Below are positions 41,766-50,136 of a DNA stretch of 64,000 bases, piece by piece. Positions within the stretch are counted from its first letter, which is position 1, and each line of letters begins with the position of its first letter. The translations under genes and the position numbers were made by a program. Location: contig PKWW01000020.1 of NCBI GenBank assembly GCA_003132165.1, positions 1 to 64,000 on the forward strand, in the 5' to 3' direction. This DNA comes from Acidimicrobiaceae bacterium. Its GTDB lineage: Bacteria > Actinomycetota > Acidimicrobiia > Acidimicrobiales > RAAP-2. The notes under the pieces were generated by a model that was not told where the DNA came from, did not search any database, and saw nothing but the letters and a program-made list of their open reading frames with translations.

Positions 41766-42616
41766 ACGTCGAGGAAGCGTCGGATGGCGATAGCCGATCC
41801 GACCGAGCCGATGACGACACCCACGATCAGGACCACCGCGTTGGTGCCCAACAGGGCACTCGTGTTCAGCTGGAACTCATTGTGCAGCGGGTACCAGGTG
41901 TGCAGCGCAGTGACCGCCAGCATCGCCACGAGCGAACCGAGGAGACCCTGGATGAAGCCCTCGGTGATGTAGGGAATCCGGATGAACCAGTTGGTCGCAC
42001 CCACCAGCTTCATGACCGACACTTCGCGACGGCGCGAGAAGATAGCCATGCGGATCGTGTTCAGGATCAAGACCGTCGCCGACAGCAACAGCACACCCGC
42101 GAGGGTCAGAAAGACGATCTGGATGATGCGGATCGCGTGGTTCATCTCGCGAATCTGCTGCTCGGGGGCCGTGACCCGGTAGACGCCGGGCTGGTTCTGG
42201 AATGTCGACTGTACGACGAATGCGTTGGCCGGAACGGTCGGCACGCAGCGGTAGGACGACGGCATGTCCGCGACGGTCAGCACCGACGACTCGGACTGCG
42301 GGAGGAGTTTCAGCGCCTCCTGGTAGTCCTGCTGTTGGGTGTAGAACACGCAACTCTTGACGATGGGCATGTTCGCGAGTTGGGTTTGCACGCTCGTGAT
42401 CTCGCTCTGGGATGCGGTGGGCTCCATCCAGACCGTCACGCGCGTACCCTGTTGCCACTGCGCCGACGCCTGCGCGGCGCTCTGCTTCAACAAGAGCGCC
42501 GAGCCAACGAGTGAGAGCGACACCGCCACCGTGAGTACTGCGGCGATGGTCATCATGCGGTTGCGCCACAGGTTACCCAGCGTCTCTTTGATGGCGTAAC
42601 GGAAATAGACGCGCAT
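41762..42616 (-). CDS. ftsX: Cell division protein FtsX
   Basis: A 284-residue membrane protein with the FtsX layout: a cytoplasmic YAIKETLGNLWRNR helix, first membrane segment (about 22-45), a large extracellular domain of about 110 residues with two Cys that may pair (VKSCVF and YRCVPT), then three membrane segments including REVSVMKLVGATNWFI. It pairs with FtsE to control septal peptidoglycan hydrolases. Its ATG overlaps the ftsE stop by one base. Confidence 0.93.
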   Translation of the reverse strand: MRVYFRYAIKETLGNLWRNRMMTIAAVLTVAVSLSLVGSALLLKQSAAQASAQWQQGTRVTVWMEPTASQSEITSVQTQLANMPIVKSCVFYTQQQDYQEALKLLPQSESSVLTVADMPSSYRCVPTVPANAFVVQSTFQNQPGVYRVTAPEQQIREMNHAIRIIQIVFLTLAGVLLLSATVLILNTIRMAIFSRRREVSVMKLVGATNWFIRIPYITEGFIQGLLGSLVAMLAVTALHTWYPLHNEFQLNTSALLGTNAVVLIVGVVIGSVGSAIAIRRFLDV

Positions 42617-43314
42617 TACAGCACTACTCCATCGTCGATGCCGTAGACGCCGCGGACCTGGTCACGGATCATCTCGCCCTTGTCGAGTTCGATGACGCGG
42701 CGGCGCATCCGGTCCACGAGCGCCTTGTCGTGGGTCGCCATGACAACGGTCGTGCCGGTGCGGTTGATCCGTTCGAGTAACGCCATGATCGATTCGGAGT
42801 TCGCCGGGTCGAGGTTGCCCGTCGGTTCGTCCGCCAGCAGAATAAGCGGGCGGTTCACGAAGGCTCGAGCCACGGCCACGCGCTGCTGCTCGCCACCGGA
42901 GAGTTCGCCGGGCAGACTCTTGGACTTGTCGGTGAGGCCCACCAGCTCAAGGATCTGGGGCACCTGGCTCTCCACGGTCGAACGGGGGCGGCCAATGACC
43001 TCGAGGGCGAACGCCACGTTCTCGAAGACCGTCTTGTTTGGTAGCAACCGGAAGTCCTGGAACACGCAACCGATGTTGCGGCGGAGATAGGGCACGCGCC
43101 ACTTTGGTAGGTCACCAATATCGCGTCCAGCTTCGAGGATGCGGCCCTGATCGGGCAACTCCTCGCGCAAAAGCAAGCGCAAGAACGTCGTCTTTCCCGA
43201 GCCAGAGGCGCCCACGAGGAACACGAACTCGCCCTTTTCGATGTCGAGCGAAATGTCCTTCAGCGCAGGGGTACCGTTCTTGTACGTCTTTGAGACATTT
43301 TCGAAACGAATCAC
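42616..43314 (-). CDS. ftsE: Cell division ATP-binding protein FtsE
   Basis: A 232-residue ABC ATPase with Walker [11 protein letters not shown]-loop VFQDFRLLP, signature [10 protein letters not shown] and Walker [15 protein letters not shown]. It powers FtsX at the division site. The GTG at 43314 is chosen: AAGGGGGT lies 7 nt upstream and the resulting length equals the usual FtsE; an upstream frame start at 43410 adds 32 residues without homology. FtsE and FtsX are coupled by a 1-nt overlap. Confidence 0.94.
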   Translation of the reverse strand: MIRFENVSKTYKNGTPALKDISLDIEKGEFVFLVGASGSGKTTFLRLLLREELPDQGRILEAGRDIGDLPKWRVPYLRRNIGCVFQDFRLLPNKTVFENVAFALEVIGRPRSTVESQVPQILELVGLTDKSKSLPGELSGGEQQRVAVARAFVNRPLILLADEPTGNLDPANSESIMALLERINRTGTTVVMATHDKALVDRMRRRVIELDKGEMIRDQVRGVYGIDDGVVL

Positions 43315-43442
43315 GGCAACACCCCCTTCGGGTCGATTTGTTTTGGCGCCTAAGCACCTAGTTCTACGTGGAATCCATTCTAGTTTGGCTCTTTCGACAC
43401 TCCGTGCCACGAAATGCGCCAGTTACAGGGCTTCAGAACTTC

Positions 43443-44588
43443 TTATGAACGCGAACGCTGACGGCGCAGTTCCGCCTCCATGAATTCATCGAGGTCGCCG
43501 TCGAGTACCGCTTCGACATTTCCGGTCTCGAAATCGGTCCGGTGATCCTTCACGAGTTGGTAGGGCGCCTGCACGTAACTGCGGATCTGTGAGCCCCATG
43601 CGTTGTCGCCGCGGTTACCGCTGAGCGCGTCCATCTGGGCCTGACGTTCAGCACGCTGGCGCTCGGCTAGTTTTGCTTCAAGGATCTGCATGGCGCGCGC
43701 GCGGTTCTGGTGCTGACTGCGCTCGTTCTGACAACTCACGACAATGTTGGTCGGTATGTGGGTGAGGCGGATCGCCGAGTCGGTCTTGTTGACGTGCTGG
43801 CCGCCCGCGCCCGACGAGCGGAACGTGTCGACGCGCAGGTCCTTCTCGTCGATTTCCACTTCCCCGGCGTCGTCGTTCAGTAGTGGCGTGATGTCCATGC
43901 TCGCGAAACTCGTCTGGCGTCGGGCCTGGGAGTCGAAGGGGCTGATGCGAACGAGACGGTGCACGCCGCGTTCCGCCGACAGCCAGCCGTAGGCGAAGCG
44001 ACCCTTGACGATGAACGTGGACGACAACAGTCCGGCCTCCTGACCCTCGGTGGCCTCGTCGATCTCGACGCCGAAGCCTCGACGCTCGGCCCACCTCGAG
44101 TACATGCGCAGCAGCATCTCAGTCCAGTCCTGGGCGTCGGTGCCCCCGGCGCCGGCGTGCAGTTCTACGATGGCGTCGTTCTCGTCGTAGGGACCGCTGA
44201 AGAGGCTCTGGGTCTCGAGCGCGGCGATCTTGTGCCCGAGGTCGGTAACCGTCGAGGTGAGTTCTTCCAGCAGTGACCAGTCCGCCTCGCCAGCGTTCAA
44301 TGACTCGCGCGAGAACTCCGCGAGCACCGTGGAGTCATCGATGGCGCTGCGCAGTCCGTCGAAGAGTTCCAGATCGTTGGTGAGTCGTCCCAGTTCGGTT
44401 GTGACCTCGCGGGCGTGGTCCTGGTCGCTCCAGAGATCTGGATCAGCGGCGAGTTCTGCCAGCACCACGTGACGGGCCCTACTGGCATCGATCTTCAGAT
44501 AGTCGCGCGCCGCCCCCCAGCGCGACTCCAGCTCCTCGAGCGTGCTGAGGGCGTCGCGAAGGGCGTTCTCGGCCTTAGGGTCGGCCAT
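43443..44588 (-). CDS. prfB: Peptide chain release factor 2
   Basis: A 381-residue class I release factor with GSGAGGQHVNKTDSAIRLTH-type GGQ loop and the RF2-defining SPF tripeptide (VRISPFDSQARR), recognising UGA and UAA. The frame is continuous, so the programmed +1 frameshift found in many RF2 genes is absent here. It lies 14 nt inside the 3' end of secA on the same strand, implying an operon secA-prfB, and is followed by ftsEX after a 128-nt gap. Confidence 0.95.
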   Translation of the reverse strand: MADPKAENALRDALSTLEELESRWGAARDYLKIDASRARHVVLAELAADPDLWSDQDHAREVTTELGRLTNDLELFDGLRSAIDDSTVLAEFSRESLNAGEADWSLLEELTSTVTDLGHKIAALETQSLFSGPYDENDAIVELHAGAGGTDAQDWTEMLLRMYSRWAERRGFGVEIDEATEGQEAGLLSSTFIVKGRFAYGWLSAERGVHRLVRISPFDSQARRQTSFASMDITPLLNDDAGEVEIDEKDLRVDTFRSSGAGGQHVNKTDSAIRLTHIPTNIVVSCQNERSQHQNRARAMQILEAKLAERQRAERQAQMDALSGNRGDNAWGSQIRSYVQAPYQLVKDHRTDFETGNVEAVLDGDLDEFMEAELRRQRSRS

Positions 44589-47241
44589 GGCACTGCTTGA
44601 ACTTCCGCCCCGACCCGCACCAGCAGGGGTCGTTGCGACCGATCTTGTCGCCCTCCTTGGGCGCCGCTTTCGCGGGCGCCTTGTGGACCGGGAGTTCAGT
44701 TGCGCCCGGCGCGACTTCGTTGACGTTGGTCACCGCGTTCTCGAGCCCCTCGTCCGTTTCGGCCTCGGGGACCTGCGCTTCGACGTGGGTGATGTAACGC
44801 ACGTAGTCGTTGTCGACCGCCACGAGCAGGTGCTCGAACATGAGGTATCCCTCTTTTTGCCACGCGGTCAACGGATCCTGCTGGGCCACCTGACGCAAGT
44901 GGATGCCGTCACGCAGGTAGTCCATGTCCGACAGGTGGTCACGCCAGCGCTGGTCGAGGATCTGCAACATGACGTCGCGCTCGATCTCCTTTGCGGTGTC
45001 GAGCCCACCCGGGTAGTTCTGGCATTTCTTCTCGTAGAGCGCGAGGGCGTCCTCGACGATGAGCGCGACGACGTCGTCCTTGTTGTCGTAGGGATTGAGT
45101 TGTTCGACGCTGAGCGTCGTCGGGTAGTAGATCTGCAACTCGTTCAGCAGCGCAGGGAGGTCCCATTCCTCGGCGAAGTCGCCGCTCAACTGGGCGTCGA
45201 CAAACGTCGTGAGGATCTCTTCGACGAGTTCGAGAGTCGCGTCGTGGATGTCCTCGCCGTTGATCACCTGCTGGCGCCGACCGTAGATGACCTTTCGCTG
45301 CTCGTTCATCACCTCGTCGTACTTGAGCACGTCCTTGCGGATCTCGGCGTTGCGGCCTTCGACGGTGTTCTGAGCGCGTTCGATGGCCTTGGAAACCATC
45401 TTCGCCTCGATCGCCTCGTCCTCGGGCATCGTGCGGTCCATGACCCACGACACGGCGCCGGTCGCGAACAGGCGCAGCAGCTCGTCCTCGAGTGACAAGA
45501 AGAATCGACTCTCACCAGGGTCGCCTTGACGACCCGATCGCCCTCGCAACTGGTTGTCAATACGTCGTGAGTCGTGTCGTTCGGTACCGAGTACGTACAG
45601 GCCGCCGAGGCCACGGACCTGGTCGCCTTCACCCTCGCACACCGCGCGGAACTGCGACAGGGCTGTCTGGTAGGCGGCGTCGTACTCTTCGGTGCCCGGC
45701 TGAAGGCCACGCCCCTGGGCTTCGCGTGTGGCGAGTCCTTCGGCGTTACCGCCGAGGATCACGTCGACACCTCGACCAGCCATGTTGGTGGCGACCGTCA
45801 CGGCGTGCAGACGGCCCGCCTGGGCGACGATCTCAGCTTCACGAAAGTGCTGCTTCGCGTTCAAAACCTCGTGCGCGACGCCAGCCTTGGACAGCTCGCG
45901 CGACAGCAGCTCGGACTTCTCCACCGACGCGGTACCGAGCAGGACGGGCTGGCCCTTCTCACTGCGCGCGTGGACCTCTTCGACGATGGCCTTGAACTTC
46001 GCGGCCTCGCTCTTGAAGATGAGGTCGGGCTGGTCAATGCGCTGGGCCGGACTGTGGGTCGGGATCGGCACCACCGCGAGGTTGTAGGTGTTGCCGAACT
46101 CGCCCGCTTCGGTCTCGGCGGTACCGGTCATGCCCGCCAACTTCTCGTAGAGACGGAAGTAGTTCTGCAGCGTGACGGTCGCCCAGGTGTGGTTCTCCTC
46201 TTGGATGCGCACGCGCTCCTTCGCCTCGACGGCCTGGTGCAGGCCGTCGGACCAGCGGCGTCCGTCGAGTGTGCGACCGGTGAACTCGTCGACGATCTTC
46301 ACGGCGCCCCCGTCGACCAGGTAGTCCTTGTCGCGATGGAAGAGTTCTTTGGCGCGCAACGCCTGACCGAGTTGATGCACGTAGTTGGTCGCGACCGCGT
46401 CGTAGAGATTGGTCACGCCGAGGAGGCGTTCGACTTTCTCGATACCGGCCTCGGTCGGCACGACGGTCTTCTTCTCCTCGTCGACCTCGTAGTCGTTATC
46501 GCGGGTGAGTGAACGCACAATCGACGCGAATTGGTAGTAGAGCTTGGTGACGTCCGACGAGGGGCCCGAGATGATGAGCGGGGTGCGGGCTTCGTCGATG
46601 AGGATCGAGTCGACTTCGTCGACGATCGCGTAGTGGTAACCACGCTGGACCATGTGCTCGGCTCGCCGAGCCATGTTGTCGCGCAGGTAGTCGAAACCGA
46701 ATTCGGTGTTGGTGCCGTACGTGATGTCACTGGCGTACGCTTCGCGCTTCTGGTCGAAGTCGGGAAGATCCGGTCCCACGCGTCCGACGGTGAGGCCGAG
46801 GAAACGATGCAGTTCACCCATCCAGTTGGCGTCACGGGTGGCCAGGTAGTCGTTGACGGTCACGATGTGCACGCCCTCGCCGGCGAGCGCGTTCAGGTAC
46901 ACGGGCAGCGTTGAGACGAGGGTCTTGCCCTCACCCGTCTTCATTTCGGCGATCCACCCGAAATGAAGGGCCATGCCGCCCATGAGCTGCTCGTCGTAGT
47001 GTCGCTGGCCGAGCACGCGCGTGGCACCCTCACGAACGACAGCGAACGCCTCGATCAGGAGGTCGTCGAGAGTTTCGCCCTCGGCGATCCGCTCGCGAAA
47101 CACCTCGGTCTGCGCGCGAAGTTCGGCGTCGGTGAGCCCAGCCATCTGGCCTGACAACTCGTTGATGGGTCCAACGAGTTCGGCGAGTTGACGAACCCGC
47201 TTGCCCTCTCCGGCCTTCAAAATCTTCTGAAAAACACTCAT
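44575..47241 (-). CDS. secA: Preprotein translocase ATPase SecA
   Basis: An 888-residue SecA driving export through SecYEG. Visible are MKTGEGKTLVSTLP (Walker A), VDEVDSILIDEARTPLIISG (DEAD region), GRGVDVILGGNAEG, RGRSGRQGDPGESRFFLS and the C-terminal zinc-binding SEC-C motif NDPCWCGSGRKFKQCHGRP. The ATG at 47241 matches the canonical MSVFQKILKAGEG-type start; an in-frame extension to 47388 has no homology. Two promoter candidates lie upstream (TAGGGT 10 nt before the start, or TTGACG-17-TAGAAG near 47433-47461). Confidence 0.96.
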   Translation of the reverse strand: MSVFQKILKAGEGKRVRQLAELVGPINELSGQMAGLTDAELRAQTEVFRERIAEGETLDDLLIEAFAVVREGATRVLGQRHYDEQLMGGMALHFGWIAEMKTGEGKTLVSTLPVYLNALAGEGVHIVTVNDYLATRDANWMGELHRFLGLTVGRVGPDLPDFDQKREAYASDITYGTNTEFGFDYLRDNMARRAEHMVQRGYHYAIVDEVDSILIDEARTPLIISGPSSDVTKLYYQFASIVRSLTRDNDYEVDEEKKTVVPTEAGIEKVERLLGVTNLYDAVATNYVHQLGQALRAKELFHRDKDYLVDGGAVKIVDEFTGRTLDGRRWSDGLHQAVEAKERVRIQEENHTWATVTLQNYFRLYEKLAGMTGTAETEAGEFGNTYNLAVVPIPTHSPAQRIDQPDLIFKSEAAKFKAIVEEVHARSEKGQPVLLGTASVEKSELLSRELSKAGVAHEVLNAKQHFREAEIVAQAGRLHAVTVATNMAGRGVDVILGGNAEGLATREAQGRGLQPGTEEYDAAYQTALSQFRAVCEGEGDQVRGLGGLYVLGTERHDSRRIDNQLRGRSGRQGDPGESRFFLSLEDELLRLFATGAVSWVMDRTMPEDEAIEAKMVSKAIERAQNTVEGRNAEIRKDVLKYDEVMNEQRKVIYGRRQQVINGEDIHDATLELVEEILTTFVDAQLSGDFAEEWDLPALLNELQIYYPTTLSVEQLNPYDNKDDVVALIVEDALALYEKKCQNYPGGLDTAKEIERDVMLQILDQRWRDHLSDMDYLRDGIHLRQVAQQDPLTAWQKEGYLMFEHLLVAVDNDYVRYITHVEAQVPEAETDEGLENAVTNVNEVAPGATELPVHKAPAKAAPKEGDKIGRNDPCWCGSGRKFKQCHGRP

Positions 47242-47251
47242 GTCGTGAATA

Positions 47252-47257
47252 ACCCTA
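47252..47257 (-). promoter_or_regulatory. Possible near-leaderless -10 element for secA
   Basis: TAGGGT on the minus strand ends 10 nt before the secA ATG, a little longer than the 6-8 nt seen elsewhere in this window. Confidence 0.3.
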
Positions 47258-47432
47258 CCGGTCGTACCAATACTGCGGAAGGGGCTGCGAGTGCTGACCT
47301 GGTCTTTGACCCCACACTTGCCTGCAGCGGTGTCCGTACGCGCCTCCGGCAGCACAAGGCTCTCCGACGGCGTTGCCGCACACTTCACCGGCTCCTACGA
47401 CCATCACTTTGACCGTCGCAAGGCAGGACTTA

Positions 47433-47461
47433 CTTCTAAACCGCGCCATGCTCGGCGTCAA
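47433..47461 (-). promoter_or_regulatory. Possible upstream secA promoter
   Basis: On the minus strand TTGACG and TAGAAG are spaced by 17 nt. A transcript from here would have a leader of roughly 185 nt before secA. Confidence 0.4.
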
Positions 47462-47559
47462 TAAGACGCCTTACGTGGGTCGTTTTGCCCGCGGCTGGCA
47501 TCGACTTTCAACCACAGAACCACCCGCAGCCCTGCGGACATCCTAGGCGTTTGGGGCAA

Positions 47560-48399
47560 TTACAAGGTCGGAGGGACCAGCAACACGATAAAAAGCCGAA
47601 GTCCGAGCACCAACGTCGCCACCGGAGCCAGGAAACGTCGAACTCCCCTGGCCGTCTGCCATTCGAAACGCATGGCACTGCGATGGTGGGCGATCAGCAT
47701 GGCCCGCGACGATCGCTGCCTCGAGAGTCCCTCGATGTGAGTCACCTCGGCGTCGGGGACCGCCGCGACGCCGTAGCCGCGCTCGCGAATCTGCCAGCAG
47801 AGCGCCATGTCCTCGGCGAACATGAAGTAGCGCTCGTCGAACCCGCCGACCTCTTCGAAGACGTCGCGGCGAACGAGAAAGCACGCCCCCGAGACCCAGT
47901 CGACGGTCCCGTCGGGCCGTGGCGAACGGTAGCGACGCGTCGCCGGATTGTCCTTCCACACCGGTGAGAGCAGGGCGTGCAATCCCGCCAGCCAGAAATT
48001 GGGGAACACGCGTTGCGAGGGGTACACCGAACCGTCGGGGCGCAGTATCTGGGGCCCGACGATAGCGATGGCGGGATCGGCGTCGAGGAACCTCACCATC
48101 GTCCCAACTGCGCCGTCGTGCAGGACAACGTCGGGATTGGTGACGAGCAGATACTCAACGGGTCCGGTCGCCGCCGCGCCCCGGTTGACGCCGCGGCCGT
48201 AACCGAGGTTCATCCTGGGTTCGACCAGCGTGACGTCACGCTCGCCGAGGGCGGGCGGCGTCGATCCCTCAGCGCCATTCTCTACGACAACGATGTTCGC
48301 GACACCGTTCTCGTGCAGAGAGTCAATGCACTCGCTCAACGCCTCGCCCGCGTGATAGTCCACGATCACCGCCGCCAACCGGGTTGCGAGCGAACTCAC
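47560..48399 (-). CDS. Glycosyltransferase family 2 (WbbL-like rhamnosyltransferase)
   Basis: A 279-residue GT-A glycosyltransferase. VIVDYHAGEALSECIDSL is the nucleotide-binding start, LLVTNPDVVL the DxD-like metal region and FMFAEDMALCWQIRERG the acceptor-site ED motif; WVSGACFLVRRD is typical of rhamnosyltransferases. A hydrophobic C-terminal stretch (about 255-277) suggests membrane association. It follows rmlD with a 4-nt GTGA overlap, so dTDP-rhamnose is the likely donor. A role like mycobacterial WbbL (rhamnose on the cell-wall linker lipid) is inferred, not shown. The GTG at 48399 is chosen for the overlap; the frame is open further upstream. Confidence 0.8.
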   Translation of the reverse strand: MSSLATRLAAVIVDYHAGEALSECIDSLHENGVANIVVVENGAEGSTPPALGERDVTLVEPRMNLGYGRGVNRGAAATGPVEYLLVTNPDVVLHDGAVGTMVRFLDADPAIAIVGPQILRPDGSVYPSQRVFPNFWLAGLHALLSPVWKDNPATRRYRSPRPDGTVDWVSGACFLVRRDVFEEVGGFDERYFMFAEDMALCWQIRERGYGVAAVPDAEVTHIEGLSRQRSSRAMLIAHHRSAMRFEWQTARGVRRFLAPVATLVLGLRLFIVLLVPPTL

Positions 48400-49328
48400 G
48401 AGGCCTTCCCCTGTACCAGAGCACGGTCGCGCAGCAGCCTGGCGACGCCGTCGCGCCAGTCCCCCAGGGGCGCCCAACCCCGCTCGGTCCACTTGTGCGT
48501 TGAGAGATCGCTGCGCGTGGGACGGGTCGCCAGGGGTGCGGGCACCAGCTGGTCCGTCGTGATCGCCGTCGCAAAATCATCGCCGCGGCCGAGCACCGAG
48601 CCCGCGAAGGCCGCGATATCGAACCACGTCGTGGTGCCGGCGTTCGCGACGTGCCACACGCCACCGGGGCGGTTGCGCACGACGGTCACGAGAGCGCGAG
48701 CGAGATCGCTCGAGAGGGTAACGGTACCGATCTGATCACTGACGAAACGAACAGATTCGCCCGACGCCGCTCGAGCGGCGATTACGTGCAGCACGTTCTT
48801 TCCCCTTACGCCCATGACCCACGACGTCCGCACGATCGTGTCATCGCTGGCGCACAGCAACTCGCCGGCCCGCTTCGATGCGCCGTAGACATTGAGTGGA
48901 TTCGCCACGTCGTCCTCGACGTAGGCGCTCCCCTTCGCACCGTCAAAGACGTAGTCGGTCGAGATAGTGATGAGATGAGCCCCGACGTCGTGAGCAGCGA
49001 GCGACATGGTCTCGGTGGCACCCGCGTTGACCGCGTAACAGACTTCGACGTCCCGTTCGGCCCGGTCGACTGCGGTGTACGCGGCCAGGTGCACGATGAC
49101 GTCGGGCCGGGTGAGGTCAACCGCGCGAAAGGTGGCGTCGCGGTCGGTCAGGTCCAGTTCGTGGTGCGTGAGCCCCAGAACTTCGAACTCATCGGCACTC
49201 ACGGTCGTCGCATCTGGTTGGAACATGGGGTCAGCTCCTAGCGGGAACTCGCCTCGCAGCGTGTCCAAAAGGTCGACGCCCACCTGGCCGCCCGCACCAG
49301 TGACGAGTACGCGCGTCGGCCTCGCCAT
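48396..49328 (-). CDS. rmlD: dTDP-4-dehydrorhamnose reductase
   Basis: A 310-residue short-chain dehydrogenase. VLVTGAGGQVGVDLL binds the nucleotide, ITISTDYVFDGAKGSAYVEDD holds the Thr/Tyr region, and NVYGASKRAGE has the catalytic YxxxK. It makes dTDP-L-rhamnose, the last step of the RmlABCD path. The ATG at 49328 is chosen because it overlaps the birA stop by one base; the frame runs open to 49925 but that part is antisense-like shadow over birA. RmlA-C are not in the window. Confidence 0.92.
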   Translation of the reverse strand: MARPTRVLVTGAGGQVGVDLLDTLRGEFPLGADPMFQPDATTVSADEFEVLGLTHHELDLTDRDATFRAVDLTRPDVIVHLAAYTAVDRAERDVEVCYAVNAGATETMSLAAHDVGAHLITISTDYVFDGAKGSAYVEDDVANPLNVYGASKRAGELLCASDDTIVRTSWVMGVRGKNVLHVIAARAASGESVRFVSDQIGTVTLSSDLARALVTVVRNRPGGVWHVANAGTTTWFDIAAFAGSVLGRGDDFATAITTDQLVPAPLATRPTRSDLSTHKWTERGWAPLGDWRDGVARLLRDRALVQGKAS

Positions 49329-50074
49329 CAGGATTCCTCGTGTCGACGCACGTGCACGACGTCCGCCGCTTCGAACGCGATCTCGGTGCCGTCGACGTTC
49401 ACCACGAGTCGTCCGACCTCGTCCACCCGACTGGCCGTGCCGACGACCACGTCGTCGCGACGTTCGACGCGCACCAACTGTCCGAGTGTGGCGAGGGAGC
49501 GCTCGTACTCGGCTCGAAGGTCGCGCCGCCCATCTTCGGTCTCGAGCTCGGCCCGTCGATGCTCCAACTCGTCGAGCAGGATGTCGAGCAGCGCTCGCGG
49601 ACTGATGGTGACCCCCGACAGGGCGAGCACACTCGTCGACTTCACGTTCGCCGGCCCGACACTCGTCAGGTTCACGCCGATGCCGACGACGATCGCGAGA
49701 CCCTCGTTCGTGGTGACGATCTCGGCGAGCAGGCCCGCGAGCTTGGCATCGCCGGCGATGAGGTCGTTCGGCCACTTGAGATCCGGTCGCACGCCCGAAA
49801 GTCGTACTAGCGCCGCGCGGGCCGACAGTGCGACGGCCGCCACCACCAGTTGCAATTGGCCTGGAGCCACCGGGGGGCGCAGCAGGATCGAGCAGAGCAG
49901 TGACGTGCCCGCGGGCGACTCCCACTGTCGGTCAAGCCGACCGCGGCCCGCAGTCTGAAAGTCGGCGTGGGCGACGACTCCTTCTGGCGCTGCGTTCTTG
50001 GCCTCATTGACCAACCAGGAGTTGGTCGAATCAATCTCCACAAAGTGGTGGACCCGCCACACGATTGGTTGCAC
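49328..50074 (-). CDS. birA: Biotin--[acetyl-CoA-carboxylase] ligase
   Basis: A 248-residue biotin protein ligase without the N-terminal repressor domain of E. coli BirA. HHFVEIDSTNSWLVNEA, the biotinyl-AMP loop TAGRGRLDRQWESPAG, LKWPNDLI and GIGVNLTS are family motifs. It attaches biotin to the Lys of EAMKMEN-type domains; the divergent neighbour encodes just such a biotin carrier. The GTG at 50074 lies 6 nt after TAATGT and is preferred over a TTG at 50080. Confidence 0.92.
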   Translation of the reverse strand: MQPIVWRVHHFVEIDSTNSWLVNEAKNAAPEGVVAHADFQTAGRGRLDRQWESPAGTSLLCSILLRPPVAPGQLQLVVAAVALSARAALVRLSGVRPDLKWPNDLIAGDAKLAGLLAEIVTTNEGLAIVVGIGVNLTSVGPANVKSTSVLALSGVTISPRALLDILLDELEHRRAELETEDGRRDLRAEYERSLATLGQLVRVERRDDVVVGTASRVDEVGRLVVNVDGTEIAFEAADVVHVRRHEES

Positions 50075-50080
50075 ACCCAA

Positions 50081-50086
50081 ACATTA
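50081..50086 (-). promoter_or_regulatory. -10 element TAATGT, leaderless start of birA operon
   Basis: TAATGT on the minus strand ends 6 nt before the birA GTG at 50074. It drives birA-rmlD-GT2. Confidence 0.55.
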
Positions 50087-50136
50087 GGGTTTGTGGGACG
50101 AGTGGTAGAAATTAAGGGTCCTGTACGGAGGTTCAC

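Larger units (their letters stand above)
47242..47559. other. Intergenic region upstream of secA
   Basis: A 318-bp gap between the 3' end of the GT2 gene and secA, both on the minus strand. It contains two possible secA promoters and a 50-codon open frame on the minus strand from an ATG at 47404 that ends at 47255, 13 nt before the secA ATG. No RNA gene or clear terminator is visible for the GT2 operon side. Confidence 0.45.

Noticed and set aside
43443..44588. Programmed +1 frameshift in prfB
   Set aside because: The reading frame is continuous through the N-terminal region with no in-frame UGA, so no frameshift is needed.
49329..49925. N-terminal extension of the rmlD frame
   Set aside because: It lies over birA, is Arg-rich and without homology, and the ATG at 49328 overlaps the birA stop by one base as expected for coupled genes.
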